From contig NZ_CP016282.1 in NCBI RefSeq assembly GCF_001679725.1, forward strand, positions 62,001-126,000: a stretch of 64,000 nucleotides of DNA, in the 5' to 3' direction. Each line of letters begins with the position of its first letter. Position 1 is the first letter of the stretch. The notes below the pieces were generated by a model. It was not told the origin of the DNA. It searched no databases and saw only the letters and a program-made list of their open reading frames with translations. Origin of the DNA: Cryobacterium arcticum. Lineage in GTDB: Bacteria; Actinomycetota; Actinomycetes; Actinomycetales; Microbacteriaceae. A program made the translations under genes and the position numbers. Shown piece after piece: positions 45,978 to 53,998 of this stretch.

Positions 45978-46655
45978 TCAGCCGAGCAGCAGTTTGCCGA
46001 GCTGATCGGTGGAGTGCACGACGGCGGTGGCCAGCGCGGCCTCCGCGGGGGAGCCGTAGCCCCACTCGACGAGGATCGTGGGGACCCCGTTGGCCGCGGC
46101 GCCCTCGGCGTCGTAGCTGCGGTCGCCCACCATGACGACCGCGGAAGTGTCCACGCCGGCCGCGGCGAAGCGCACGAGCGCCTCCTCGACGATGTCGGCC
46201 TTGGCGCTGCGGGTCTCGTTCTCGGTGGCGCCGACCATGACGGTGAAGTACTGGGCCAGTTCGAAGTGCTCGAGAATCGCGATGGCGGTGTGCTCGGGCT
46301 TGCTCGTGGCCAGCCCAAGCGGGATGCCGGCCTCGTGGATGCGCTCGAGCAGGCCGGCGACGCCCGGGTACACCGCGGTGTCCAGCGAGGCGGGGCCCTG
46401 GTAGTCGGCGCGGTAGACGGCGAGGGCCTCGAGGGCCTCGTCGGGGGTCATACCGGCGTACTCGCCGAAGGCGGCAAGCAGGGGCGGGCCGACGTAGGCC
46501 ATCAGCTCGGTGTCGGAGGGAACCGGGCGGCCGAGCAGGGAGAAGGTGCGGGCCAACGAGTTCGTGATGGCCGGGGCGGAGTCCGTGATGGTTCCGTCGA
46601 GGTCGAAGAGGATGGCGCTCCAGGTGCGCGTCAAGGTGGGGTTCACTCGCAACAT
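45978..46655 (-). CDS. HAD-family phosphatase (phosphoglycolate phosphatase-like)
   Basis: 225 residues with the HAD motifs in order: ILFDLDGTITDS (motif I, nucleophile Asp), GLATSKPEH (motif II), Lys in RSAKADIVEEAL (motif III) and VMVGDRSYDAEGAAANG (motif IV). The helical cap lies between motifs I and II. This is the Gph/PPase subfamily that acts on phosphoglycolate or small sugar phosphates; specificity is not certain. An alternative ATG at 46685 would add 10 residues. Neither start has a strong ribosome site. Confidence 0.88.
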   Translation of the reverse strand: MLRVNPTLTRTWSAILFDLDGTITDSAPAITNSLARTFSLLGRPVPSDTELMAYVGPPLLAAFGEYAGMTPDEALEALAVYRADYQGPASLDTAVYPGVAGLLERIHEAGIPLGLATSKPEHTAIAILEHFELAQYFTVMVGATENETRSAKADIVEEALVRFAAAGVDTSAVVMVGDRSYDAEGAAANGVPTILVEWGYGSPAEAALATAVVHSTDQLGKLLLG

Positions 46656-46770
46656 CTTAGGGCCGTAAGGAGCAAACCCTTGCATGTGAGGCTTGATCAG
46701 GGTATGAGCGACACGCCATTCCCAGCCGTCTCCCGCCCGCGACCTGCGGTAATTGTTGCCAGTCCGGACT

Positions 46771-46811
46771 TTTCCGCGCGGTGCGCCAGGACCAATTGTC
46801 CGCGCGGGAAA
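46771..46811 (-). other. Inverted repeat downstream of nucS
   Basis: TTTCCGCGCGG (46771-46781) pairs with CCGCGCGGGAAA (46800-46811) with one bulged base around an 18-nt loop. It follows the nucS stop on the minus strand and lacks a T tail, so it may be a weak terminator or 3-prime stem. Confidence 0.4.
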
Positions 46812-46820
46812 CAGGTTTGG

Positions 46821-47516
46821 CTAGAAGAGCTTCGAGGCCGTGTCGTCCAGGCCGCGCATGGCGTCATAGTCGAGCACCAGGCAGCGGATGCCACGGTCCT
46901 CGGCCAGCATCCGCGCTTGCGGCTTGATCTGCTGCGCAGCGAACACGCCCACCACGGGCGCCAGGTGCGGGTCGCGGTTCATCAGCTCGAGGTAGCGGGT
47001 GAGCTGTTCGACGCCATCGATGTCTCCGCGGCGCTTGAGCTCCACGGCCACCGACGCGCCCGAGGCATCCCGGGCCAGGATGTCGACCGGACCGATCGCC
47101 GTCATGTACTCGCGGCGCACCAAGGTGTGGCCGTCGCCGAGCAGGTGGATGTGCTCGGCGAGCAGCTTCTGCAGGTGCGCCTCGACGCCGTCCTTGATCA
47201 GGCCGGGGTCGACGCCGAGCTCGTGCGCGGAGTCGTGCTGCACTTCGTAGATGCTCACGATGAGCTGGTCGGCGGTCTTGGCGTGCGTCACCGTCCACAG
47301 CTCGGTGATGCCGGCCTCCACCTGCAGCTCGTCGGGCTGCGAGACGGCCAGGCTGCACGGCGGGCTCATCCAGTTCAACGGTTTGTAGGAGCCGCCGTCG
47401 GAGTGCACGAGCAGGCTGCCGTCGGACTTGAGCATGAGCAGGCGGGTGGCCAGCGGCAAATGCGCGCTGAGTCGTCCGGCGTAGTCAACTGAACACTGGG
47501 CTATTACGAGGCGCAC
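46821..47516 (-). CDS. nucS: Mismatch-specific endonuclease NucS/EndoMS
   Basis: 231 residues, full length for the family. N-terminal DNA-binding/dimer domain starts [16 protein letters not shown], and the C-terminal PD-(D/E)xK nuclease has [12 protein letters not shown] and [24 protein letters not shown]. The C-terminal tail ends in SKLF, a likely sliding-clamp binding motif. It provides the non-canonical mismatch repair used by actinobacteria that lack MutS/MutL. GTG start. It lies 9 bp after the MFS gene on the same strand. Confidence 0.95.
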   Translation of the reverse strand: MRLVIAQCSVDYAGRLSAHLPLATRLLMLKSDGSLLVHSDGGSYKPLNWMSPPCSLAVSQPDELQVEAGITELWTVTHAKTADQLIVSIYEVQHDSAHELGVDPGLIKDGVEAHLQKLLAEHIHLLGDGHTLVRREYMTAIGPVDILARDASGASVAVELKRRGDIDGVEQLTRYLELMNRDPHLAPVVGVFAAQQIKPQARMLAEDRGIRCLVLDYDAMRGLDDTASKLF

Positions 47517-47525
47517 TGAACGAGC

Positions 47526-48758
47526 TTAACCGGCGGCGCGGGTGCTCGCGCGCTCGCGGGCGGCCGGGGCGGCCAGTCCGGCCACCGCCATGAGCAGCAC
47601 GATCACGTACAGGGCGTTCAGGATGCCCCACTGCTCGCCGATCAGGCCCAGCACGGGTGGGCCGACCAGGAAGGCGAAATACCCGATCATGGCGACGGCG
47701 CTCACCCGGGCGGCCGCGTTCGCGGTGTCGTCGGCCGCGGCCGACATGCCGACAGGGAACCCCAGCGACGCACCAAGCCCCCAGAGCACGGTGCCCACGA
47801 TGAGCAGCGGCGTGGAGGGGGCGAGGATCACCAGCAGCAGCCCGGCGACACCCAGCGCCGAGCAGGCTCGTAGCACCGGCACCCGGCCCAGCCGGTCGAG
47901 CACCGGCCCGCCGGCCACCCGGCCCACGGTCATCGCCGTCACGAAGACGCCGAAGACCAGGGCCCCGGTCGCGTCACTCTGCCCGTGGCCGTCCACCACG
48001 GCCAGGGCCAGCCAGTCGCTGGCCGACCCCTCGGCGAAGGTCATGCCGAGCACGATCACCCCGATCAGCAGGATGCTCGAGTCGCGCCAGACGGCCAGGC
48101 TCGTGCGCATCCGCTCACGCCAGTTCGGCCGCACGACGGTGTGATCGTCGGTGGAGGCGGCGTCGCCGAGGGTGGGCCGGAGCGGCACGAACCGAACCGC
48201 GATCGCCGCCGTCGCCACCGCGAGCACGGCGATGAGGCCGAGATGGCCGGCCACGGCCACACCCGCGGCCGCGGCTCCCGCGCCGAGCAGCGCGCCGGCG
48301 ACGGTGCCCAGGCTGAAGCAGGCGTGCAGCAGCGGCATCAGGGTGACGCCGAGCTCGCGTTCGACCGCGGCGCCTTCCACGTTCATCATCACGTCGAGTG
48401 ACCCCAGGCCGAAGCCGACCAGGGCCAGGCCGGCGAAGGCGAGCGGCGCCGACCCCCAGAGGGTGGCGGCGGTGCCGACGACCACCAGACCGGTCGACGA
48501 GACGGCGACGCAGAGCACCATGGCCCGGCGGGCGCCCAGCGCCGCCAGCAGCCAGACCGCTGAAACCAGGCCGATGACCGAGCCGGCCGAGAGCCCGAAG
48601 ATGAGCAGTCCCACCTGGTCGGTGCGGAGCGCCAGGTCGTCCCGCACGGTGGGGATGCGGGACACCCACGAGGCGAGGCCGAGCCCGCTCACGAAGAACA
48701 GAGCGAACACGCTGGTGCGCCACCGGGTGAGTTCGCGCCGCGCCAGTGTCTCCGTCAT
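47526..48758 (-). CDS. MFS transporter, 12-helix (YbjJ-like)
   Basis: 410 residues with about 12 helices. N-terminal block VFALFFVSGLGLASWVSRIPTVRDDLAL is typical of the YbjJ/fucose-permease-related MFS group, followed by a loop ALGARRAMVLCVAV. Central cytosolic loop DDHTVVRPNWRERMR separates the halves. Substrate unknown. It shares the strand with nucS and the MATE gene, with short gaps of 9 and 22 bp. Confidence 0.88.
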   Translation of the reverse strand: MTETLARRELTRWRTSVFALFFVSGLGLASWVSRIPTVRDDLALRTDQVGLLIFGLSAGSVIGLVSAVWLLAALGARRAMVLCVAVSSTGLVVVGTAATLWGSAPLAFAGLALVGFGLGSLDVMMNVEGAAVERELGVTLMPLLHACFSLGTVAGALLGAGAAAAGVAVAGHLGLIAVLAVATAAIAVRFVPLRPTLGDAASTDDHTVVRPNWRERMRTSLAVWRDSSILLIGVIVLGMTFAEGSASDWLALAVVDGHGQSDATGALVFGVFVTAMTVGRVAGGPVLDRLGRVPVLRACSALGVAGLLLVILAPSTPLLIVGTVLWGLGASLGFPVGMSAAADDTANAAARVSAVAMIGYFAFLVGPPVLGLIGEQWGILNALYVIVLLMAVAGLAAPAARERASTRAAG

Positions 48759-48780
48759 TCCCCCACGCTACAACGGGGCG

Positions 48781-50061
48781 TTACCGGGCGCCGAGGCGCA
48801 CCCAGCGGGTGCCGCGGGCGCGCAGGGAGAGGGTCACCGCGCGGGCGCCCAGGAAACCGAAGACGAAGGCGGCCATCAGCCAGGCCAATCCGACCGCCCC
48901 GCTGGGCGCCCAGAGCAGCACGGCCCCCGCCAGCGGCAGGAAGGCGGCGAGATTGACCAGGCCGCTGAGGGCGAGATAGCGCGCGTCGCCCGCGCCGATC
49001 AACACACCGTCGAGCACGAAGACCAGGCCGCCAAGCGGCACCGACAGGCCCAGCACGATCAGGGTCGGCGGCAGCAGTTCGGTGACCTCGGTGGCACCGG
49101 TGAAGACGCCGCCGAGCACGCCGCTGACGGCGATCATGATGAGGCCGAGCAGCACGCCCCCGCCGATGCCCCACTCCAGGCACCGGCGCAGCACCCGGCG
49201 AACCTGTTCGGCATCCCCGGCGCCGAGGCCTCGGCCCACCAGCGCCTGGGCGGCGATGGCGAGGGCGTCGAGGGCGAACGCCAGCGTGGCGAAGAGGGTC
49301 ATCGCGATCTGGAACGCCGCCAGCTCCGGCGAGCCCAGGCTGGTGGCCACGAACACGGCCAGCAGCATGGCCGCGCGCAGGCTCGCGGTGCGCAGGAACA
49401 GCCAGCCTCCGCTGGACGCCCCGCGGAGCAGACCCGCGCGGTGCGGCCGGAGCGGCGCGCGCTCCCGGCGGGCATGCCGCCCGACCACCACGAGGTAGAC
49501 GGCCACCATGCCCCACTGGGCGATCACCGTGCCCAGCGCCGAGCCGACCAGGCCCAGGCCCAGCCCGTAGATGAACCAGAGGTTGAGCAGGATGTTGACC
49601 AGGAAGCCCAGGCCCGCGACCCAGAGCGGTGTGCGGGTGTCCTGCAGCCCGCGGAGCAGACCGGTGGCGGCGAAGACCAACAGCATGGCCGGCACCCCGA
49701 GCATCGACAGCCCCAGGTAGTCCGCGGCAGCTGCGGTGACCGCGGGTTCGGCGCCGAACAGGGCGACGAGTCCGGGGGCCGCGAACCAGCCTGCCGCGGC
49801 CAGCGCGAGCCCCAGGCCCAGCGCCAGCCAGAGCCCGTCGATGCCCACGGCCACCGCGCGGCGCCGGTCGCCCGCGCCCAGCCAGCGGGCCACGGCGGGC
49901 GTGGTGCTGTACGCGAGGAACACCATCAGCCCGATGATCGTCTGCAGCACCGCACTGGCCAGCCCGAGCCCGGCCAGGGGCACGGCTCCCAGGTGCCCGA
50001 CCATGGCCGAGTCGGCCAGCAGGAACATCGGTTCGGCCACGAGGGCCCCGAGGGCAGGCAC
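48781..50061 (-). CDS. MATE-family efflux transporter
   Basis: 426 residues visible, about 12 helices, DinF-like MATE: PALGALVAEPMFLLADSAMVGHLG, AGLGLASAVLQTIIGLMVFLAYSTTPAVARWLGAGDR and TGLLRGLQDTRTPLWVAGLGFLVNILLNLWFIYG. The GTG at 50061 removes about 15 residues that look homologous (PQPIDREILRLA), but upstream to the in-frame stop TAG there is no ATG, GTG or TTG. The true start may therefore be non-canonical (ATC or CTG), or the protein starts short. Substrate unknown. Confidence 0.85.
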   Translation of the reverse strand: MPALGALVAEPMFLLADSAMVGHLGAVPLAGLGLASAVLQTIIGLMVFLAYSTTPAVARWLGAGDRRRAVAVGIDGLWLALGLGLALAAAGWFAAPGLVALFGAEPAVTAAAADYLGLSMLGVPAMLLVFAATGLLRGLQDTRTPLWVAGLGFLVNILLNLWFIYGLGLGLVGSALGTVIAQWGMVAVYLVVVGRHARRERAPLRPHRAGLLRGASSGGWLFLRTASLRAAMLLAVFVATSLGSPELAAFQIAMTLFATLAFALDALAIAAQALVGRGLGAGDAEQVRRVLRRCLEWGIGGGVLLGLIMIAVSGVLGGVFTGATEVTELLPPTLIVLGLSVPLGGLVFVLDGVLIGAGDARYLALSGLVNLAAFLPLAGAVLLWAPSGAVGLAWLMAAFVFGFLGARAVTLSLRARGTRWVRLGAR

Positions 50062-50168
50062 GGCCAGCCGGAGGATCTCCCGGTCGATGGGTTGAGGGCG
50101 TAGAAGTCTGATTCTTCGACTCTAGTTAGCCGCGCCGACGCGGGAGCACCCCCGCCCCCATTCGGGCG

Positions 50169-50174
50169 TATCCT
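50169..50174 (+). promoter_or_regulatory. -10 TATCCT of a leaderless transcript (ABC exporter operon)
   Basis: TATCCT is followed by 7 nt and the ATG at 50182. No ribosome site precedes the ATPase gene, consistent with a leaderless message. Confidence 0.65.
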
Positions 50175-50181
50175 CACGCGC

Positions 50182-51195
50182 ATGGACCCTGTTGTTCAGA
50201 CGCGTGATCTCACCAAACGGTTCGGCCGGGTGCCGGCCCTCGCCGGCCTCGACCTGTCGGTGGCCGAGGGCGAGGTGCACGGCTTCGTCGGCCCCAACGG
50301 CGCGGGCAAGTCCACCACGATCCGCATCCTGCTCGGCCTGATGCGCGGCGGCGGCGGTTCGGCTACGGTGTTCGGCCATGATCCCTGGGCGGATGCCGTG
50401 GCCCTGCACCGGCGGATCGCCTACGTTCCGGGCGACGTGAGCCTCTGGCCCAACCTCTCCGGCGGCGAGACCGTCGACCTGCTCGCCCGGCTGCGCGGCG
50501 CGCGAACCACCGACCCGGCCTTCCGGGCGCGCCGCAGCGAGCTCCTCGAGCGATTCCAGCTCGACCCCGGGCGGAAGGGCCGCACCTACTCGACAGGCAA
50601 CCGGCAGAAGGTGGCGCTCGTCGCGGCTCTGGCGGTGCCTGCCGATCTGCTGATCCTCGACGAACCCACCTCGGGCCTCGACCCGCTGATGGACGCCGTC
50701 TTCCGGGCCGAGGTCGCCGCGGCGACGAATGCAGGCGCCACGGTCCTGCTCTCCAGTCACATCCTCAGCGAGGTCGAACGGCTCTGCGACAGGGTGAGCA
50801 TCATCCGGGCCGGCCGCGTCATCGAGACCGGAACACTGGGGGAGCTTCGCCACCTCACCCGCACCGAGGTTGCCTTCGCCGCCGCGGGGGTGGCCCCCGC
50901 CGACCTGCCCTCCCTGGCCGCCCGGCTGCCGGGCGCACACGACCTCGCACTGACCGAGGGCCGGATCGGCTTCACCGTCGACGGCGGCACGCTCCCCGCA
51001 CTCCTCCCGGTGCTGGCCGAACTGCGGGTGCAGGCGCTCACGGTTGCCGAGCCCACCCTGGAGAGCCTGTTCCTCCGCCACTACGGTGATGGGTCCGGCG
51101 CCGGCGCGGCCACGGACGGCCGGGCACCCGGCGCCGCGGCGGTTCCGGCCGGATCCGAGGCCGTTGCGCCGGCACACCACCGGCGCCGTCCATGA
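50182..51195 (+). CDS. ABC-2 type exporter ATPase
   Basis: 337 residues: Walker A GPNGAGKST near residue 41, Q-loop region YVPGDVSLWPNLSGGETVDLL, a degenerate signature YSTGNRQKVALVAAL, Walker B LLILDEPTSGLDPLMDAVF and LLSSHILSEVERL. The C-terminal accessory domain and a Gly/Ala-rich tail follow. It overlaps the permease gene by ATGA. The family exports antibiotics, lipids or polyketides. Confidence 0.93.
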   Translation: MDPVVQTRDLTKRFGRVPALAGLDLSVAEGEVHGFVGPNGAGKSTTIRILLGLMRGGGGSATVFGHDPWADAVALHRRIAYVPGDVSLWPNLSGGETVDLLARLRGARTTDPAFRARRSELLERFQLDPGRKGRTYSTGNRQKVALVAALAVPADLLILDEPTSGLDPLMDAVFRAEVAAATNAGATVLLSSHILSEVERLCDRVSIIRAGRVIETGTLGELRHLTRTEVAFAAAGVAPADLPSLAARLPGAHDLALTEGRIGFTVDGGTLPALLPVLAELRVQALTVAEPTLESLFLRHYGDGSGAGAATDGRAPGAAAVPAGSEAVAPAHHRRRP

Positions 51196-52865
51196 CCACG
51201 CCATCCGTCGCCGGAGACGCCACGGAAGCCACCGGGGCCGTTTCCGCCACGTCGACGCTCTGGCCGATGCTGCAGCTGCGGCTGCGCCGCGACCGCGTGC
51301 AGGTGCCCCTCTGGGTCCTGGCCTTGGGCGCCTTCGCCCTGCTCAGCGCGATCGCGGTGCCGGCCAGCCTCGGCTCCCCGGCCCAGCGGGACGAGCTGGT
51401 GCGGGTGATCGTGGGCACCCCCACCATCCTGATGTTGCGCGGCGAGCCGCGCGGCACGAGCGATGGCGCTGTGGTCTTCTTCCAGGTCTTCGCGAACCTC
51501 GCCGTGGCGACGGCGCTCATGTCTACCTTCCTCGCGGTGCGGCACTCCCGGGCCGAGGAGGAGACCGGTCGGTCCGAGCTGATCGGAGCCACCCCGGCGA
51601 GCCGGCAGGTGCCCCTCGTGGCCACCGTGGTACACGGAGTCATCGTCGGCTGTCTGGTCGGTGTCGCGGTGGGAGTGGCGGTGGCTGCGGCCGGGCTTGA
51701 CCCCGCCGGGTCGGCCATGATGGGAGCCGCGCTGACCGGGACCTCCATCGTCTTCCTCGGAGTGGGCCTGGTCTCGGCCCAGTTGATGCGCACCTCCCGC
51801 GGCGCCAACGGATTGGCCGCCGTCATCGTCGGGGTCGCATACGCGCTACGCGCCGTGGGAGACGCGGGTGGCACTCCGTCCGCGGACGGCCTCAGCCTGA
51901 CCAGCGCCTGGCCGAGCTGGCTGTCGCCGATCGGCTGGGGCCAGCGCACCCGTGCGTTCACGGAGAATTCGCCGGCCCCGCTGCTGCTGCTTCTTGCCGC
52001 CGCCGCCGTATTCGTGAGCGTCGCCGTGCTGCTGCAGTCCACCCGCGATGCCGGGTCGAGTGTCATCGCCGAGCGGGCCGGCCGCGCCGGCGCACGCCCC
52101 TGGCTCAACGGCTCGCTGGGCCTGGCCTGGCGGCTGCAGTGGCCGGCAATACTCGGCTGGGTGATCACCGGGCTGGTATTCGGCTTGATCGCCGGCAGTC
52201 TGGGCGAGACCGTCGTCACCGTCATGGAGGACAACCCCGCCTTTCAGGGGGTGCTGGTGCGCCTGGCCGGTGGTCGCGGCGCCATCATCGACCTGTTCAC
52301 GGCCACCCTGTTCAGCCTCATCGGGGTGCTCGCCGCGGCCTCCGGAATCCAGGCCATGCTCCGGATGCGCCAGGAGGAGGCCGCCGGCACGGCCGAGGTT
52401 CTGCTCGGCACGCGCCTGGGCCGCATCCGTTGGCTACTCGACCACCTGCTCATCGGCCTGGCCGCGATCCTGCTGGTGCTCGCGACAGCCGTGGCGGGCG
52501 CCGCGCTGGGCCTGACCCGTTCGGCGGATCCCGGCGACCGGATCGTGAGCGTGCTGCAGGCCGGCGCCGCCCAGTTGCCCGCCGCCGTGCTGCTTCTCAC
52601 ACTCACGGCCCTACTCATAGCGGTACTGCCTCGCCTGAGCATCGGGCTGAGCTGGGGCGTGCTGGTGGCCGCGGTGATGCTCGGCCAGTTCGGCGACCTT
52701 CTCAACCTGCCCCAGTGGCTGCAAGACCTGTCCCCGTTCAGCCACACCCCGGTTGTGGCGGACGCGGCGCCGGACTGGAGCGGTGCATGGTGGATGAGCG
52801 CGCTCGCCGTGCTGCTGGCCGGGTTGGCGGCCACCGGCATCCGGCGGCGCGACCTCGCCCCATGA
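51192..52865 (+). CDS. ABC-2 type exporter permease (polyketide-antibiotic exporter-like)
   Basis: 557 residues with about 12 membrane helices in two six-helix halves (first about 30-310, second about 320-555), a fused arrangement typical of the exporters of polyketide antibiotics in actinobacteria. A conserved EEETGRSELIGATPASR cytosolic loop and a parallel QEEAAGTAEVLLGTRLGRIRWL in the second half show internal duplication. Coupled to the ATPase. Confidence 0.9.
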   Translation: MTTPSVAGDATEATGAVSATSTLWPMLQLRLRRDRVQVPLWVLALGAFALLSAIAVPASLGSPAQRDELVRVIVGTPTILMLRGEPRGTSDGAVVFFQVFANLAVATALMSTFLAVRHSRAEEETGRSELIGATPASRQVPLVATVVHGVIVGCLVGVAVGVAVAAAGLDPAGSAMMGAALTGTSIVFLGVGLVSAQLMRTSRGANGLAAVIVGVAYALRAVGDAGGTPSADGLSLTSAWPSWLSPIGWGQRTRAFTENSPAPLLLLLAAAAVFVSVAVLLQSTRDAGSSVIAERAGRAGARPWLNGSLGLAWRLQWPAILGWVITGLVFGLIAGSLGETVVTVMEDNPAFQGVLVRLAGGRGAIIDLFTATLFSLIGVLAAASGIQAMLRMRQEEAAGTAEVLLGTRLGRIRWLLDHLLIGLAAILLVLATAVAGAALGLTRSADPGDRIVSVLQAGAAQLPAAVLLLTLTALLIAVLPRLSIGLSWGVLVAAVMLGQFGDLLNLPQWLQDLSPFSHTPVVADAAPDWSGAWWMSALAVLLAGLAATGIRRRDLAP

Positions 52866-52929
52866 TTCGGTGTGGGACGTGCCGGGCCGCCGGATGCCGA
52901 GGGCGCCCTTCGGCCGACCCTGAGCCCGG

Positions 52930-53859
52930 CTACGGCAGGATGACGAGCTTGCCGCGGGCTCCGTCGCTGAAGGCCTCGAAGGCGTCGGCCACATCCGCCA
53001 GCGCGTAGCTGCCCTGCACGGTCACGGAAGTGCGGCCGGCGGCCAGGCTGTCGGCCAGGCGGCCGAGCACCGCGGGGGTGGGGTCGGCGTAGATCGGCAC
53101 CACGACGGCGTCGACGACGCTCAGCTGCTCGGGCGAGGCGATCAGGGTGGAGACGAACCTGCCGCCGGAGCGGAGCGCCGGCAGCACGGTGGCCGCGTCG
53201 CCCGCGAAGTGCAGCACCACGTCCACGCCGTCGGCGTGCAGGGTGCGCACCGCCTGGGAGATGTTCTGGGTGTGGTCCACGATCTCGGTGGCGCCGAGCA
53301 TGCGCACCTGGGCGATGCCCAGAGCGGTGCGGGCGGTGGCGATCACGGTGGCGCCGGCGGCGACGGCCAACTGCACGGCCTGGTTGCCCACGCCTCCGGT
53401 GGCGCCCACGATCAGCACGGTGCTTCCCTCGGTCAGCTCGGCGGCATCCACCGCGGCCTGGGCGGCGGTGCCGGCCAGGCCGAGCGCGGCGCCCCGGGCG
53501 AAGTCGACCTCGACCGGCAGCTTGGCCAGCCCGGTCGCGGTGGGCACGGTGACGAACTCGCCGAACGAGCCGTCGCCCACGTGTGCCTTGGTGACCACGC
53601 CGAAGACCCGGTCGCCCACCGCGTAGTCGGTGACGCCCTCGCCGAGCGCGTCCACGACGCCGGCGAAGTCCTTGCCGAGCACCACGGGGAAGCGGTGCTC
53701 GAGCACCCCGTCGAGAGAGCCGGCGGCCACGGCCAGGTCGAAACCGTTGACGGATGCGGCGTGCACACGCACGCGCACCTCCCCGTTCTGTGGCTGGGGG
53801 GTGTCAATCTCGATCAGTTCGAGAGCGGAGCCGAACTCGGGCAGTGTGATGACGCGCAT
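52930..53859 (-). CDS. Zinc-independent quinone oxidoreductase / alcohol dehydrogenase-like (MDR family)
   Basis: 309 residues. N-terminal GroES-like domain with VVLGKDFAGVVDALGEGVTDYAVGDRVFG, then a Rossmann domain with the nucleotide-binding loop VLIVGATGGVGNQAVQLA and VIATART, and C-terminal FSDGARGKLVIL. The lack of the zinc-ligand cysteines points to an NADP-dependent quinone oxidoreductase. AGGAG 5 nt before the ATG at 53859 fixes the start. It is divergent from the M13 peptidase. Confidence 0.92.
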   Translation of the reverse strand: MRVITLPEFGSALELIEIDTPQPQNGEVRVRVHAASVNGFDLAVAAGSLDGVLEHRFPVVLGKDFAGVVDALGEGVTDYAVGDRVFGVVTKAHVGDGSFGEFVTVPTATGLAKLPVEVDFARGAALGLAGTAAQAAVDAAELTEGSTVLIVGATGGVGNQAVQLAVAAGATVIATARTALGIAQVRMLGATEIVDHTQNISQAVRTLHADGVDVVLHFAGDAATVLPALRSGGRFVSTLIASPEQLSVVDAVVVPIYADPTPAVLGRLADSLAAGRTSVTVQGSYALADVADAFEAFSDGARGKLVILP

Positions 53860-53986
53860 GGGAATCTCCTGGGTCGGTTCGATGGCGGCCCGTCTGGAGC
53901 GCCGTCCTGGCTCATGCTCCCACGCCCGCCGCACCCGCCACCACGGCCGATGGTCCCACTCCGGGGGAAATACCCAGCACGAGGTT

Positions 53987-53992
53987 TAGGCT
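53987..53992 (+). promoter_or_regulatory. -10 TAGGCT of a leaderless transcript (M13 peptidase)
   Basis: TAGGCT is followed by 6 nt and the ATG at 53999, with no ribosome site between. Confidence 0.65.
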
Positions 53993-53998
53993 GGTGCG

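Noticed and set aside
46787..46801. GGACCAATTGTCC near nucS as a fourth DevR-like box
   Set aside because: The arms are only 4 bp, the centre has five bases instead of four, and no -10 lies at the expected distance.
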